Shown: in pieces, positions 19,993-29,267 of the stretch
How the letters are laid out: each line of letters starts with the position of its first letter
Position numbering within the stretch: the stretch's first letter is position 1
Source of the DNA: Paenibacillus marchantiophytorum
GTDB lineage: Bacteria > Bacillota > Bacilli > Paenibacillales > NBRC-103111
Assembly: GCF_014640555.1 (NCBI RefSeq)
Contig: NZ_BMHE01000031.1
Location: 26,811-90,810, forward strand
Direction of reading: 5' to 3'
Length of the DNA stretch: 64,000 nt
Notes under the pieces: generated by a model
Seen by the model: the letters and a program-made list of their open reading frames with translations, nothing else
What the model was told of the DNA's origin: nothing
The model's database searches: none
Program-made: the position numbers and the translations under genes

Positions 19993-22539
19993 CTAACTAT
20001 TTAGTAAGATCGATCGAGGCACGATGCTTTCGGCTGGGAGGGCGAACCCTTCATGCCGTATCGTTATGTCCCGCTTCTCTGCTGGAAGCAAGTCAAAATA
20101 TTCATCACTCAGATGAATCGCATCATCCAAACCAAAATGCACCGCATGCGCAAAAGCTTCGCTTGAAACCGTAAAACGCGTATACCCCGCCTCGAGAGTT
20201 TGAACATTCGACACCTTCAATTGGGGATCACGTAATGGCAGATTGCGAACTACTTCTTTTTGTAACACGGCAGGCTTCAACTCGCTGGATTCACTCAGCG
20301 CTCCAGCGAAGAGACAAGCCTCTTCAGCCTTGTAGGGAGGTGCTGTCCATTGCAGGACAACTTCCCGCGAGAATGGAGGCAAGATTACATCTACCTCCTG
20401 CGTTTGTTTCTCGCTTCCATCATAACGGACAAGGCCGTATACCATAGTTTCACGAATGACGACGCTGGTTTCATTAATAGCTGTAAGCTGAATCAACCCA
20501 TCCTGCTGGCGTAGAATAAGCTTTACTGGCGCTAATGCCCGCTTCACAAAGTAATAGGCAATTTTGCGTGTTAAGTAATAGTCAATAATCGACCAGCCAA
20601 CCTCGCCCCAGCAATCATTGTACATCCAGAATAACGCGCCGGAACAAAATAACTTGGCACGCATCGCTTCAAGCGAATAAGCCAGCATCAAGCCCTGACA
20701 TAGGCCTGCGTACAGCAAGTAATCCTCGATGGCAAGATGTGCGGGATTTACATAATGCTTGTTTATGCCTGCAAGCACGGTATCTTTTTCAAACATATTC
20801 GTATGAAGCCGCCAAAGCTTGCCGTCACGATCCAGCGGCTGACCCTGATGGTAGATTTCAACGGATGACTTCCGGCTAGGACCTATGTAGCCATATTCCG
20901 ACACAAACTTAGCGCTCACCTTGTCATATTCCTCTGGTGCAATTCGCTTCTCGATATCAGCATGCATCATGGTGCCATTCCAGTGGTGCGTGTCGCCGGA
21001 TTGACTCCCATTCGGGTGCTCACCGCCGTACGGCGAGCTATTCCAATATGGAATCGCGGGACAATTCCGCTGGACTAGGCGGGGCGCAATGTCGTTGTAA
21101 CATGCCGCTCCCCCATAGAAGTCCGCCGCATCCGTCTCATTCCACCACTCCTCAAAACCCCAATGATTCTCATTGTTGCCGCACCAAAGCGCCAGCGAGC
21201 AGTGATTGCGCAGCCGCCGTGTCTGATAATCGATCTCCTGCTCCACTTCATGCCGAAACCAGCTTAGGTTATCTGGATATTTGGCGCAGGAGAACATGAA
21301 ATCGTGCCAAATTAGAATTCCGTACTCATCACATTTGTCATAAAAGATATCTCGCTCATAGATGCCTCCGCCCCAAACCCGCAGCATATTGAAGTTGGCT
21401 TCCTTCGCTTCACGCAGCAAAGCATCATATTTGGCATCGGTGACCCGCGCATAGATGGAGTCCGCAGGTATCCAATTTCCACCCTTGCTGAAGGTAGCGA
21501 CACCGTTTATTTCAAAAGTAAAAGAACGTTCATCCGCGCTCTGCGGAATTTTATCCATATTTAAATATAGCGTGCGTATCCCAAATAAAAAGGCCGGATA
21601 ATGCACAGCATGCGTTGTTGTCTGGAGCGTTGCCCGAACCGAATACAGCGGCTGCTCCCCCATCCCATTGGGCCACCAAAGCTTGGCATCAGTCACCTTC
21701 ACTTGAAGTGTGACATAGTTCAGCCCAGAGCGAAGACAACAGTCTTCTTCTATAAGCTGCACTTGCTCGGTACCGAAAAGCAGTTGCAGTTTCAACTGCG
21801 TTTCTAACGTCTGATAGGGATGCAGATTCTCCAACTCCAGTTGAAACTGTACATGTGCGGCATTGCCCGCAGCATCCAAGCTTGTCGTTGTTACCTGTAT
21901 ATCTCGAATTTGCATGCGATTGGCACAGGTAATATGAACCTCACCCATAATTCCGCAGGTCGCTACTCGAGGTCCCCAATCCCAACCAAACACATATTGC
22001 GGCTTTCTCAGCATGCCCCGGCGATGGTCGCCTCGCTGCCCGATTTGCTCGTTCTCATACACAATTTTGGCTTCGTGAATGAAGGCCAGATCATTCTCCG
22101 AATAGCGTTCCAAGCCAGAGGTGACGCGCACAAGGAGCTGATTAGCCCCTTGTTGCGCCTTACCTTTCAGATCGCAGGCAAACGGATAAAAAGCGCTGCG
22201 ATGATGACCTAGATGGCAATCATTCAACCAGACGTCCGCTTCTACATCCAAAGATTCGAAGTGAAGAACCATCCGCTCGGATGTTAGCTGTTCTTCTGTC
22301 AGGTCAAATTCCTTTTTAAACCACCAAGAGCGTTTCTCCGTCCATTCGCTTGCGAAACATTGATCGGCCACTAGCGGCTCCGCGATTATCCCATGCTCAA
22401 TTAGCGGCATATGCACATCACAGGGTAAATCGACTTGCAGCCAGTCCTGCTGTTTATTCCTAACCTGCCTATAATCATCAGCCTGACGAAAGAGCGGCTC
22501 CCCTGTCAGCTGCCAACCTTCATTTAGTTGCAGTTTCAT
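19993..22539 (-). CDS. GH2 beta-mannosidase
   Basis: An 848-residue glycoside hydrolase family 2 enzyme, related to beta-mannosidases by its overall layout. The N-terminal sugar-binding domain (MKLQLNEGWQLTG; LNDCHLGHHRSAFYPF) is followed by an immunoglobulin-like domain (about 185-300), then the TIM barrel (about 300-640). The barrel has MLRVWGGGIYERD and the acid/base Glu in LWCGNNENHWG, and the nucleophile Glu lies in KFVSEYGYIGP. Beta-sandwich domains close the protein. It removes terminal beta-mannosyl residues from oligosaccharides. There is no signal peptide, so it is intracellular. ATG 22539 is chosen because AGGTG lies eight bases upstream. Its start region overlaps or abuts the upstream 824-residue gene, so they are one operon. 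Confidence 0.9.
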   Translation of the reverse strand: MKLQLNEGWQLTGEPLFRQADDYRQVRNKQQDWLQVDLPCDVHMPLIEHGIIAEPLVADQCFASEWTEKRSWWFKKEFDLTEEQLTSERMVLHFESLDVEADVWLNDCHLGHHRSAFYPFACDLKGKAQQGANQLLVRVTSGLERYSENDLAFIHEAKIVYENEQIGQRGDHRRGMLRKPQYVFGWDWGPRVATCGIMGEVHITCANRMQIRDIQVTTTSLDAAGNAAHVQFQLELENLHPYQTLETQLKLQLLFGTEQVQLIEEDCCLRSGLNYVTLQVKVTDAKLWWPNGMGEQPLYSVRATLQTTTHAVHYPAFLFGIRTLYLNMDKIPQSADERSFTFEINGVATFSKGGNWIPADSIYARVTDAKYDALLREAKEANFNMLRVWGGGIYERDIFYDKCDEYGILIWHDFMFSCAKYPDNLSWFRHEVEQEIDYQTRRLRNHCSLALWCGNNENHWGFEEWWNETDAADFYGGAACYNDIAPRLVQRNCPAIPYWNSSPYGGEHPNGSQSGDTHHWNGTMMHADIEKRIAPEEYDKVSAKFVSEYGYIGPSRKSSVEIYHQGQPLDRDGKLWRLHTNMFEKDTVLAGINKHYVNPAHLAIEDYLLYAGLCQGLMLAYSLEAMRAKLFCSGALFWMYNDCWGEVGWSIIDYYLTRKIAYYFVKRALAPVKLILRQQDGLIQLTAINETSVVIRETMVYGLVRYDGSEKQTQEVDVILPPFSREVVLQWTAPPYKAEEACLFAGALSESSELKPAVLQKEVVRNLPLRDPQLKVSNVQTLEAGYTRFTVSSEAFAHAVHFGLDDAIHLSDEYFDLLPAEKRDITIRHEGFALPAESIVPRSILLNS

Positions 22540-22550
22540 CCGTCCATCAC

Positions 22551-25025
22551 CTACCATGAGATTTCGATTGCACCACTTATGTGCGTAAGCCTTATAGAAT
22601 CACTGGTTGCAGCATCCGTAAGATCGAGGTAAGTGTCTCCCCGCTTCACCTCAACGATTCCTGCTCGTAAAGCTTCAAGCGGCGGATAAATCGTTACCGC
22701 AGCATCGCGCAGATTAGTTACGCTAATGGCGCGAACCGAGCTTCTTTTCCATGTAGGATCAGGTGAAAGCTCCCGACAGGAAACCGTTCCAACCTCCTGT
22801 TGATCGACAAACACACGACACTCATCATGGAAGGTGCGGTCCAAGGAATAGGAAGCAGCCTTAGGTCCAACCCTTGTCGTTTGGCCAATAATAATTGGAA
22901 CTCCGTCGGGGAAACGCATTTGCAGAGAAACCGATGTATCCTGACGGCACCCAGTGAACAGAAACGCATTATCATGCCTAGCAATAAATAGCAGCGCAGG
23001 CTTGGTAGCCTCTTCCTGCTTAGTTTGGTGCAGAGAATAACCGAAATCTTCAAGCAGGTAACGCGCAAGAACGGACGTATCCATATAGGGCTCATCCTGC
23101 CGAATCGGCAAATCCGTGACAATGCCTGTTTGAAAAGGAAGCGAGCCTCTGATCCAGCTTACTTGCCCCCCATTCCACGCTGGCAAGGCCCTCGTTAAGG
23201 CAAAGATGCGCTCCTGCTCATCCTGCTTGGCAACCGAGCGAACCTGCGTATGCGGATCATTTGGATCCGCCAGCACTTCCTGAATGAAGCCTCCACTGAT
23301 GGTGGCATCATGATCCATCAAGGAAGAAGGCTGAGCCGTGCTGACGAAGGAATCGCCAGACGTCGTGATCGTTACTTCCATTTCACCTGCGAGCCCCGAC
23401 GCCAGCTTAAGGTTCAACAGTTCCTGCAGCTCAGGCATTAGAGCGGGGCCGTACAGCATTACTTTTCCGCCATGATGAATATAAGCTATGAGCCGTTCGA
23501 TGTTATTTTCATGCAGCCAAGACGTTGGTGTGAATAAAATGGTGGCAGCCAACTCGCGGAGCTTATCATCTGTCATAGCCGTAAAATCATCCGTACTAAG
23601 CACCGTATTTAAAGGCAGACCCTGGTTAACCGCATTGCGTACAAACCAATCGTTGAAGAAGATCGCCTTGGTATTCTCAGTCGTTTCAGCCACAGCCTCA
23701 TGATATTCACGAAAAGGATACAGCCATGTCAGAATGCCCGGTTGATCTGGGAAATCCTCAATCGCTCTTCTTAGATGCGGGATGACCTCTTGGGCACAAG
23801 CTTCGTTCAATTCCCCTTTTTCCGTATCAACCGTCAATATTTCAATAATCCCCGGATTCTCCAGCTTTCCGTCGCTGTTCATACGGGCAACGGCAAGCGG
23901 GCAATAGATGTCATGCGGCTCTCTGTCATATAGATCCCACCAAGGATTCTGCCAGAACCAAGGATCATTGGCATAGAACCGGAACAGATAAGTCTCCTTG
24001 GGCAGCACAGCAATTCGTGACATATAGGACGTCACTTCCAAACCGAAGTCGAAGTTGAGTGCTCCCCATGGCGAGTTCGGGGGCGGGTATTCGATATATT
24101 TCCTATCATAGAGTTCAAGCAGCGGAAAGAGATCCTTGGCTAAATCCATCCCCGTGCCGAAATTAGTGCCTCGTACCTCGGTCCGATAATCGGGGCACTC
24201 TTGTTTGAATTGCTCCCAGAAAGAAAGCGCCTTGCTCGTCAGCTCTTCATAATTCGCTAGAGGCAGCGTAGTACTGTCGTAATTAGCTCCTAGGAACGTC
24301 CATGGGAAAAAGGAGAATCCAAACCCATTGGAGAACCAAATGTAATCAAAACCAAGTGCAGGCAAGAAGCTTGCGCATTGTCGACCTAGAAACTGCCCAA
24401 AAGGTGTACCTTCTGGAATGCCATCTGGATAAGCCGCATAAGCGACCTTGTCTTCATGAAGTTTTGACCACGTGCAGATGACCTTGTAGTCGGCCCTTAA
24501 ACCGATAGAGCTGCCGCCGAGCTCTGCTTTATTCACTTCCGGGTGCAGCTTATATTTGAAATCGGAATAGGCGAATTCAGGCCCTGCATCGAAGGTGGCT
24601 CCTACCTCCATCCGAATGCCGAACTTGGTATCTGCAATCCGTTTGAACGCCTCGATAATAAAACGCAAATCGCCATAGGTGATGCGGCACGGATTCTCCC
24701 TGTACAGCTTCGCAACCCTGGGATCATCTTTTCCTTTCAAATGACTGAATTTCTCCTCGTTGGCAAAACCGATGTATCGCCCCCATTCCATCTCCTTGTC
24801 GAAGTCGCCGTCCCAGGTCAAGATTTCACTGCCGTCCGCCACCCATAGCAGCATTGAACAGCTATCCGCTAGCCCGATCAGCGGCAGCCACTGCTTAATA
24901 GCCTCCTCGCATACAGCTTCAATGGCAGATTGCTCCATACTCATGAATGGCTTCAGGCTCATTTCCAGCGTTACTCTTTGGAGCGCTCGGCTCCCCTTTG
25001 CTTGTGCTTGTTTCATGTCTCTCAT
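22551..25025 (-). CDS. unknown 824-residue protein of glycoside-utilisation operon
   Basis: A large cytoplasmic protein I cannot place in a family. The N-terminal half is rich in aromatic residues and looks like an alpha/beta barrel (LEMSLKPFMS, YIWFSNGFGFSFFPW, NDPWFWQNPWWDLYDREPHD). About 490-560 has a Rossmann-like trimerisation-type segment (LAATILFTPTSWLHENNIER...GGKVMLYGPALMPELQELL), as seen in GH42-type beta-galactosidases. A C-terminal beta domain completes it. Acidic residues in aromatic settings fit a glycoside hydrolase or glycan-binding barrel, but no catalytic pair can be assigned. It overlaps the SGNH gene upstream by four bases (ATGA type) and leads into the GH2 gene, so it belongs to the same mannoside pathway. 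Confidence 0.55.
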   Translation of the reverse strand: MRDMKQAQAKGSRALQRVTLEMSLKPFMSMEQSAIEAVCEEAIKQWLPLIGLADSCSMLLWVADGSEILTWDGDFDKEMEWGRYIGFANEEKFSHLKGKDDPRVAKLYRENPCRITYGDLRFIIEAFKRIADTKFGIRMEVGATFDAGPEFAYSDFKYKLHPEVNKAELGGSSIGLRADYKVICTWSKLHEDKVAYAAYPDGIPEGTPFGQFLGRQCASFLPALGFDYIWFSNGFGFSFFPWTFLGANYDSTTLPLANYEELTSKALSFWEQFKQECPDYRTEVRGTNFGTGMDLAKDLFPLLELYDRKYIEYPPPNSPWGALNFDFGLEVTSYMSRIAVLPKETYLFRFYANDPWFWQNPWWDLYDREPHDIYCPLAVARMNSDGKLENPGIIEILTVDTEKGELNEACAQEVIPHLRRAIEDFPDQPGILTWLYPFREYHEAVAETTENTKAIFFNDWFVRNAVNQGLPLNTVLSTDDFTAMTDDKLRELAATILFTPTSWLHENNIERLIAYIHHGGKVMLYGPALMPELQELLNLKLASGLAGEMEVTITTSGDSFVSTAQPSSLMDHDATISGGFIQEVLADPNDPHTQVRSVAKQDEQERIFALTRALPAWNGGQVSWIRGSLPFQTGIVTDLPIRQDEPYMDTSVLARYLLEDFGYSLHQTKQEEATKPALLFIARHDNAFLFTGCRQDTSVSLQMRFPDGVPIIIGQTTRVGPKAASYSLDRTFHDECRVFVDQQEVGTVSCRELSPDPTWKRSSVRAISVTNLRDAAVTIYPPLEALRAGIVEVKRGDTYLDLTDAATSDSIRLTHISGAIEISW

Positions 25026-26125
25026 TTCCCCTTCATAATTCCAATAAGACCCAAATGAAAATTCGTTCCTGTACAGTCCTCCCGATTGCCGTGGACAACT
25101 TCCAATTCCAGATGATGCTGCCCTTCTGGCAAGTCATCGGCAATCCAATAGATGCGGAACCAGCCCCCATCTTCACACCAGCCAGGTCGATCCCGACAAG
25201 TCGTGACCGCAGGGCCTCCGTCTAGCCGATAAGTGAACTCGGCAGACTTATTGCCATAATCGAAGGCTAACGCCAGCCCTTTGCCCTTGAATGAGAAAGA
25301 CAGCTTCGCCCCGATCGCGGATGTGCTCAGAATCCGATCAACCCAAGGCATATGAGCTGCTGCCCGTCTGGTAATCCAAGGTCCCTCCAACTGGACCTCC
25401 TCGAATGAGAGCGTATCTACATGCCCCCAATGATTAACATTAAAAGGCGTTGCAAGCGGCTTATCGGTTACGGCTAGATCCAAGTCAGCAGCTGCCAGCA
25501 ATTCTTTTTCCAAATAAGAAATCACACATTGCCCATAGCTCAGGCTGCCACGATGCGTAGGATGAAGCCCATCCGGCAACCATTCGTCCCAGGTCATACG
25601 GCCTTTCTTCACTTCATTCCACGCATGCTGCCCCACCCATACGGAGCTAATGCCGTAATGCTCGGCTAATTGCTCGAATTCAGCGATGCTGGCAGGTACC
25701 TCGGCGCGAGACATATCCTCGTACATTCGCTGACAGTAGGTGTAGACAATCACAAGTTCACTCCGCCCATCTGCCAACAGTTTGCGAATCAATCCCTCTC
25801 TTGCTCTCATCCGTGGTTCAGAGGAGGTATTAAAGTCATTCACAGCAAATTCAATGAAAATCAGATCGCAGGGACGGTTAATTAAGTCCCTCTCTGCACG
25901 GAATACAGCCAAATCACTTCCGGTAGCACCGATCGCGGCATTCTCCACAGCAATCCGTGCTTGAGGGAATGATTCTACGAACCAATGTGTGACCGGCTCC
26001 GGCCAATTCGACATTGACCTGTTATCTGCTGTAATCGACCCGCCAATAAAACCCAGCGTCAGATGTCCTGATTGAAGCCTTCTCTTTACTTTGGACAAGC
26101 TATTTCGAATCTGTATAATCTCCAT
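25022..26125 (-). CDS. SGNH/GDSL-family hydrolase (probable acetyl-xylan/mannan-type esterase)
   Basis: A 367-residue protein. The N-terminal SGNH domain has block I LGFIGGSITADNR with the nucleophile Ser, a block III FAVNDFNTSS with the catalytic Asn, and the Asp-His pair in DGLHPTHRG. The C-terminal 130 residues form a beta-sandwich (LSFSFKGKGLALAFDYGNKS; HHLELEVVHGN). These carbohydrate esterases remove acyl groups from sugars. ATG 26125 has AAAGGTG upstream. The next genes encode the unknown 824-residue protein and beta-mannosidase, so deacylation followed by glycoside cleavage is a likely sequence. It is divergent from the AraC regulator across a 113-base promoter region. Confidence 0.85.
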   Translation of the reverse strand: MEIIQIRNSLSKVKRRLQSGHLTLGFIGGSITADNRSMSNWPEPVTHWFVESFPQARIAVENAAIGATGSDLAVFRAERDLINRPCDLIFIEFAVNDFNTSSEPRMRAREGLIRKLLADGRSELVIVYTYCQRMYEDMSRAEVPASIAEFEQLAEHYGISSVWVGQHAWNEVKKGRMTWDEWLPDGLHPTHRGSLSYGQCVISYLEKELLAAADLDLAVTDKPLATPFNVNHWGHVDTLSFEEVQLEGPWITRRAAAHMPWVDRILSTSAIGAKLSFSFKGKGLALAFDYGNKSAEFTYRLDGGPAVTTCRDRPGWCEDGGWFRIYWIADDLPEGQHHLELEVVHGNREDCTGTNFHLGLIGIMKGK

Positions 26126-26238
26126 TTCGCACCTTTCGCCACATGAACTTATGCTGAAATTTCTTTGAGTAATTCTACGATCCATATTACAATGCAAGTA
26201 ATGAATTGAATCCTGGAGTTAGAGGGAGAATCGTCGTG

Positions 26239-27027
26239 ATGATTAAAACCTTATCCGCCTATTTCGAACATTGCGAGCCGAATTGGCAGGTGCCTACCGC
26301 CAGAACGAATAATCATATCCTGCTAGTAGTGACAGAAGGTTCTATGGTCTATACCATTGAGAATCAGCCTTACCATCTTCAGAAAGGCGATATTTTGTTC
26401 ATTCCCCAAGGAACCGTCCGCTCGGCTGCCAACATCTCCAGTGATATACATGCTATGTATGTCGCTCATTTCGAATACAGCGGCGACGGAGAGCATCTTC
26501 CCTTGCTCACGGATCGACAGATGCGTTGCGTGCATTCCTTTCATTTTGAATACCTGAAGACCAGATTCTCTCTGCTTTCACAGCACTGGCTTCGTAAATC
26601 TCCCTACACGGCCACCCTCTGCCATAGCATCTTGCTGGAAATTCTTTCGATTCTCAATGAGCAATCCGATTCGTCTTCTCTCCCCAACAAGCACTACAGG
26701 TTGGTCATGCAGCTGCAGCATTACATCCTGGAGCATTATCGCGAACAAATTCAACTAAGCGAGCTATCCGCGCTTGTCGAACGTACGCCCAACTATGTCA
26801 GTACGATATATAAGCAGGCCACCGGCCAGACCATCACCGAGTACATCCAACAAATTCGGATCGAAGCCGCCCGCGACTTGCTTATCAACTCCCAGATGAC
26901 CATCGGTGAAATTTCCGAAGCCTTGGGATTTTGCGAGCAGTCCTACTTCAACAAAGTGTTCAAAAAAATAACCGGAACCCTCCCCTCCGCCTACTTAAAG
27001 GAGAAAGTGAAAGTTTGGCGGGTATGA
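26239..27027 (+). CDS. AraC-family transcription regulator
   Basis: A 262-residue AraC regulator. The N-terminal cupin-like sensor is residues about 15-110 (VTEGSMVYTIENQPYHLQKGDILFIPQGT). The two helix-turn-helix units lie at the C-terminus: IQLSELSALVERTPNYVSTI and MTIGEISEALGFCEQSYFNKV, followed by the TGTLPSAYL signature. It should bind DNA near the divergent promoters and, as is usual for such layouts, activate the SGNH/unknown/beta-mannosidase operon in response to a sugar. The start ATG 26239 follows GGGAG by about nine bases; a GTG one codon earlier is possible. A two-sided terminator follows. Confidence 0.9.
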   Translation: MIKTLSAYFEHCEPNWQVPTARTNNHILLVVTEGSMVYTIENQPYHLQKGDILFIPQGTVRSAANISSDIHAMYVAHFEYSGDGEHLPLLTDRQMRCVHSFHFEYLKTRFSLLSQHWLRKSPYTATLCHSILLEILSILNEQSDSSSLPNKHYRLVMQLQHYILEHYREQIQLSELSALVERTPNYVSTIYKQATGQTITEYIQQIRIEAARDLLINSQMTIGEISEALGFCEQSYFNKVFKKITGTLPSAYLKEKVKVWRV

Positions 27028-27106
27028 CACTTCTTAGTTTAAAAGTAGCCATCACACGCCGGAATGTATACTGTAAATTACGTCGAATCCTTTAAAAAAT
27101 GCAAAG

Positions 27107-27148
27107 AAAAGCCGGAAATCCCCATCTGTTTAGGGCTTTCCGGCTTTC
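27107..27148. terminator. two-sided intrinsic terminator
   Basis: A stem of about 14 bp with AAAGCCGGAAA on one arm and TTTCCGGCTTT on the other (27108-27122 with 27133-27147) separates the converging AraC and PhnD-like genes. Confidence 0.8.
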
Positions 27149-27174
27149 TAAGAAATGCGAATGAAAGTGGGCTT

Positions 27175-28494
27175 CTACTTCGTGTAAAGCAATCTGTAAA
27201 CCTCACGGACAACTTCGAATTTTTTATCATAAGAAGTTACATAACCCTCATGCGCAAACACATCATGAACAATCTTTTTCCCATCAGGATCATTCGCTAC
27301 GGTGATAAATGCATCTTGGATTTTCTTGCGCCACTCTGGGTTCATATCTGAACGCACTGAGATTGTATCGTTTGGGATTTTATCGGTGAAGGCAAGGATG
27401 CGCGTATCATGAAACAAATCAGGATGATCTTTCAGCATCGCTGTACGAACGTCCTGAAATACAGCAGCTACCTCAACCTCACCATTGAGTAATCCTCTGA
27501 TCGCTTTATCATGACCTTGGTATTGTACCCCTTTGACATCTTCTCTGAGGTCAACGCCATTCTTCTTCATTAATAGTCCAGGATGCACGTAGCCTGCGGC
27601 TGAAGTTACTCCCTGCCATCCAATCGTCTTACCTCTTAAATCCTCCACGCTTTGAATCGGTGAATCTGCTCTAACAACGAACATCGCTTGATAAAAATCA
27701 ACAAGTTTTTGCGTCGATCTTCCCGTTGAAGCATCAACGCCATATCGTAACGATTGCAATAATACGTCTACTCCCATCTGGTTATCATGAGCAGTAACAT
27801 ATTGAGACGGCGGCAAAAAACTAACGTCTACTTTCTTGTCCGCCATCGCTTTCACTACTTCCGAATAATCGGAAGAGACCGAAATTTTAACGGGAATTCC
27901 TAATAGGTCACCAAGCATTTTCTCAAGTGGCTTCGCCTTACCTTTCAGAATTTCGGCGTTTTGGGAGGGGACGAATTGGATAGATAATGCCTTGGGAACA
28001 AAAGTGGCGGACAATGCTATAGAATTCTGCGGCCAAGTTTCAACGCTGCTGCGCTTCGTGGTAACTGTAACCCTTTGATTAACTTGGCTCCATGATACGA
28101 TAGCCCCGAAGGCTTCGCTTATGAATCGTACAGGCACCATCGTATTTTCGTTTGACATATACGGACTGTAGCCCAGAACAACAGCTCTATCATTGATATA
28201 GGCAAACGGTGAGCCAAGACTAAGTTCTACGGAAATACCTTCTTTTACCGCCGTTACTTTCTGATCCTCTTCGTGCCAAGTCACATTCGCATGCAACGCT
28301 TCGAATACAGACCGCATTGGGACCATGACAGTTCCCTGATTATTCACAGGCGGCACTTCAAAACGCAAGACCTGATTATCAATAATAATGCTTGCCTTGT
28401 AGTCATCGCTAGCCATCACACTTCCTACATTTACACAAAAGAAAATGCTAATTAGAAGCGCAGTCAAACTTAGTACTGCTTTCTTCAAATTCAT
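27175..28494 (-). CDS. PhnD-like substrate-binding protein with copper amine oxidase N-like domain
   Basis: A 439-residue exported protein. Residues 1-30 are a signal peptide (AVLSLTALLISIFFCVNVG). Residues about 35-150 match the copper amine oxidase N-terminal-like (stalk) domain seen in Paenibacillus surface proteins: two blocks of VMVPMRSVFEALHANVTW and TMVPVRFISEAFGAIVSW. Residues about 160-439 are a phosphate/phosphonate-type periplasmic binding fold with SVEDLRGKTIGWQGVTSAAGY, DVSFLPPSQYV and EVAAVFQDVRTAML. No lipobox and no permease or ATPase gene lie nearby, so transport is not supported. It may be a sensor or a wall-associated binding protein. Confidence 0.8.
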   Translation of the reverse strand: MNLKKAVLSLTALLISIFFCVNVGSVMASDDYKASIIIDNQVLRFEVPPVNNQGTVMVPMRSVFEALHANVTWHEEDQKVTAVKEGISVELSLGSPFAYINDRAVVLGYSPYMSNENTMVPVRFISEAFGAIVSWSQVNQRVTVTTKRSSVETWPQNSIALSATFVPKALSIQFVPSQNAEILKGKAKPLEKMLGDLLGIPVKISVSSDYSEVVKAMADKKVDVSFLPPSQYVTAHDNQMGVDVLLQSLRYGVDASTGRSTQKLVDFYQAMFVVRADSPIQSVEDLRGKTIGWQGVTSAAGYVHPGLLMKKNGVDLREDVKGVQYQGHDKAIRGLLNGEVEVAAVFQDVRTAMLKDHPDLFHDTRILAFTDKIPNDTISVRSDMNPEWRKKIQDAFITVANDPDGKKIVHDVFAHEGYVTSYDKKFEVVREVYRLLYTK

Positions 28495-28988
28495 ACTTGC
28501 CTCCTCAATAGGACTCGCCTATGTCTTCACAAGCTATCTTTCAACATAATTACCATTATATCACAGATGAGGTCCTTCCTTGGATCTCTTTATTTTTCTT
28601 GATGGGAAAGTCATTTGCCGGTATATAGATTGCAATTGGCTCAGGTAAGAGGGATAGGGCATAAAGCTCACAGTAAGAAGAACCTAGCCCGTGGCTAGGT
28701 TCTGTAATCTTTTTGTGTCAAGGGATACATAGGCAAGCTAGTGTGCTTATTCCGCCAAAGTAAGGGACATTTCTTTAAACAAATCCACAGCCCTAGCTTA
28801 TCATCTGCATTCCCTTACCTTCGGGGCACATAAACGGACAATAAGCACTCGTACCTTGCTAATACAGCCAAAAGGGCAGCAATTCCAACAAATAATCACT
28901 TCGAGCTGCCTTATTCTCAGCGTATCGCCCCCCTCCAGCATAGCCGGGATCCGAGATGGTGCTTCTTCAAAGCGACCAATCCTATTAA
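28495..28988. other. gene-free stretch
   Basis: No credible coding frame. It holds a promoter-proximal region for the PhnD-like gene and an orphan hairpin at 28679-28703. The rest (28720-28988) shows only non-coding sequence merging into the CTGTAGTTCC repeat cluster. Confidence 0.5.
28679..28714 (+). terminator. orphan terminator-like hairpin
   Basis: An 11-bp stem, AGAACCTAGCC/GGCTAGGTTCT, is followed by GTAATCTTTTT. No plus-strand gene ends nearby. A similar stem occurs at 30004-30022, and the right arm sequence recurs near 33007, so it may be a repeat fragment. Confidence 0.5.
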
Positions 28989-29168
28989 GGGGAACTACAG
29001 GACGTTATTTAGGCAAATAGCAGGCAGACTATGGCGCAAGCGGAACTACAGGGTCTTATTTCCACGAAAAACGCTGAATTTCGTATCAAACAACAAAATA
29101 GCGGACTGTAGTTCCCTCAAGCTCGCTATAATGGCACTTTTGGCTGGAATAGCGCCCTGTAGTTCCCT
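28989..29168. repeat. cluster of CTGTAGTTCC inverted repeats
   Basis: Four copies of a 10-12 base unit: GGAACTACAG at 28991-29000 and 29042-29051, and its reverse complement CTGTAGTTCC at 29106-29115 and 29157-29166. The outer and inner pairs can fold into nested hairpins. Similar units are, to my knowledge, common between genes in Paenibacillus. Confidence 0.75.
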
Positions 29169-29267
29169 CCGCGCCAAGCTGCTGAGTAACTCCTCAATCA
29201 CTCCAAAACACACTGTTAATCACCATGATTTAACAAATATAAGAAGAGGTTCGAGTAGCGCAAGTTA

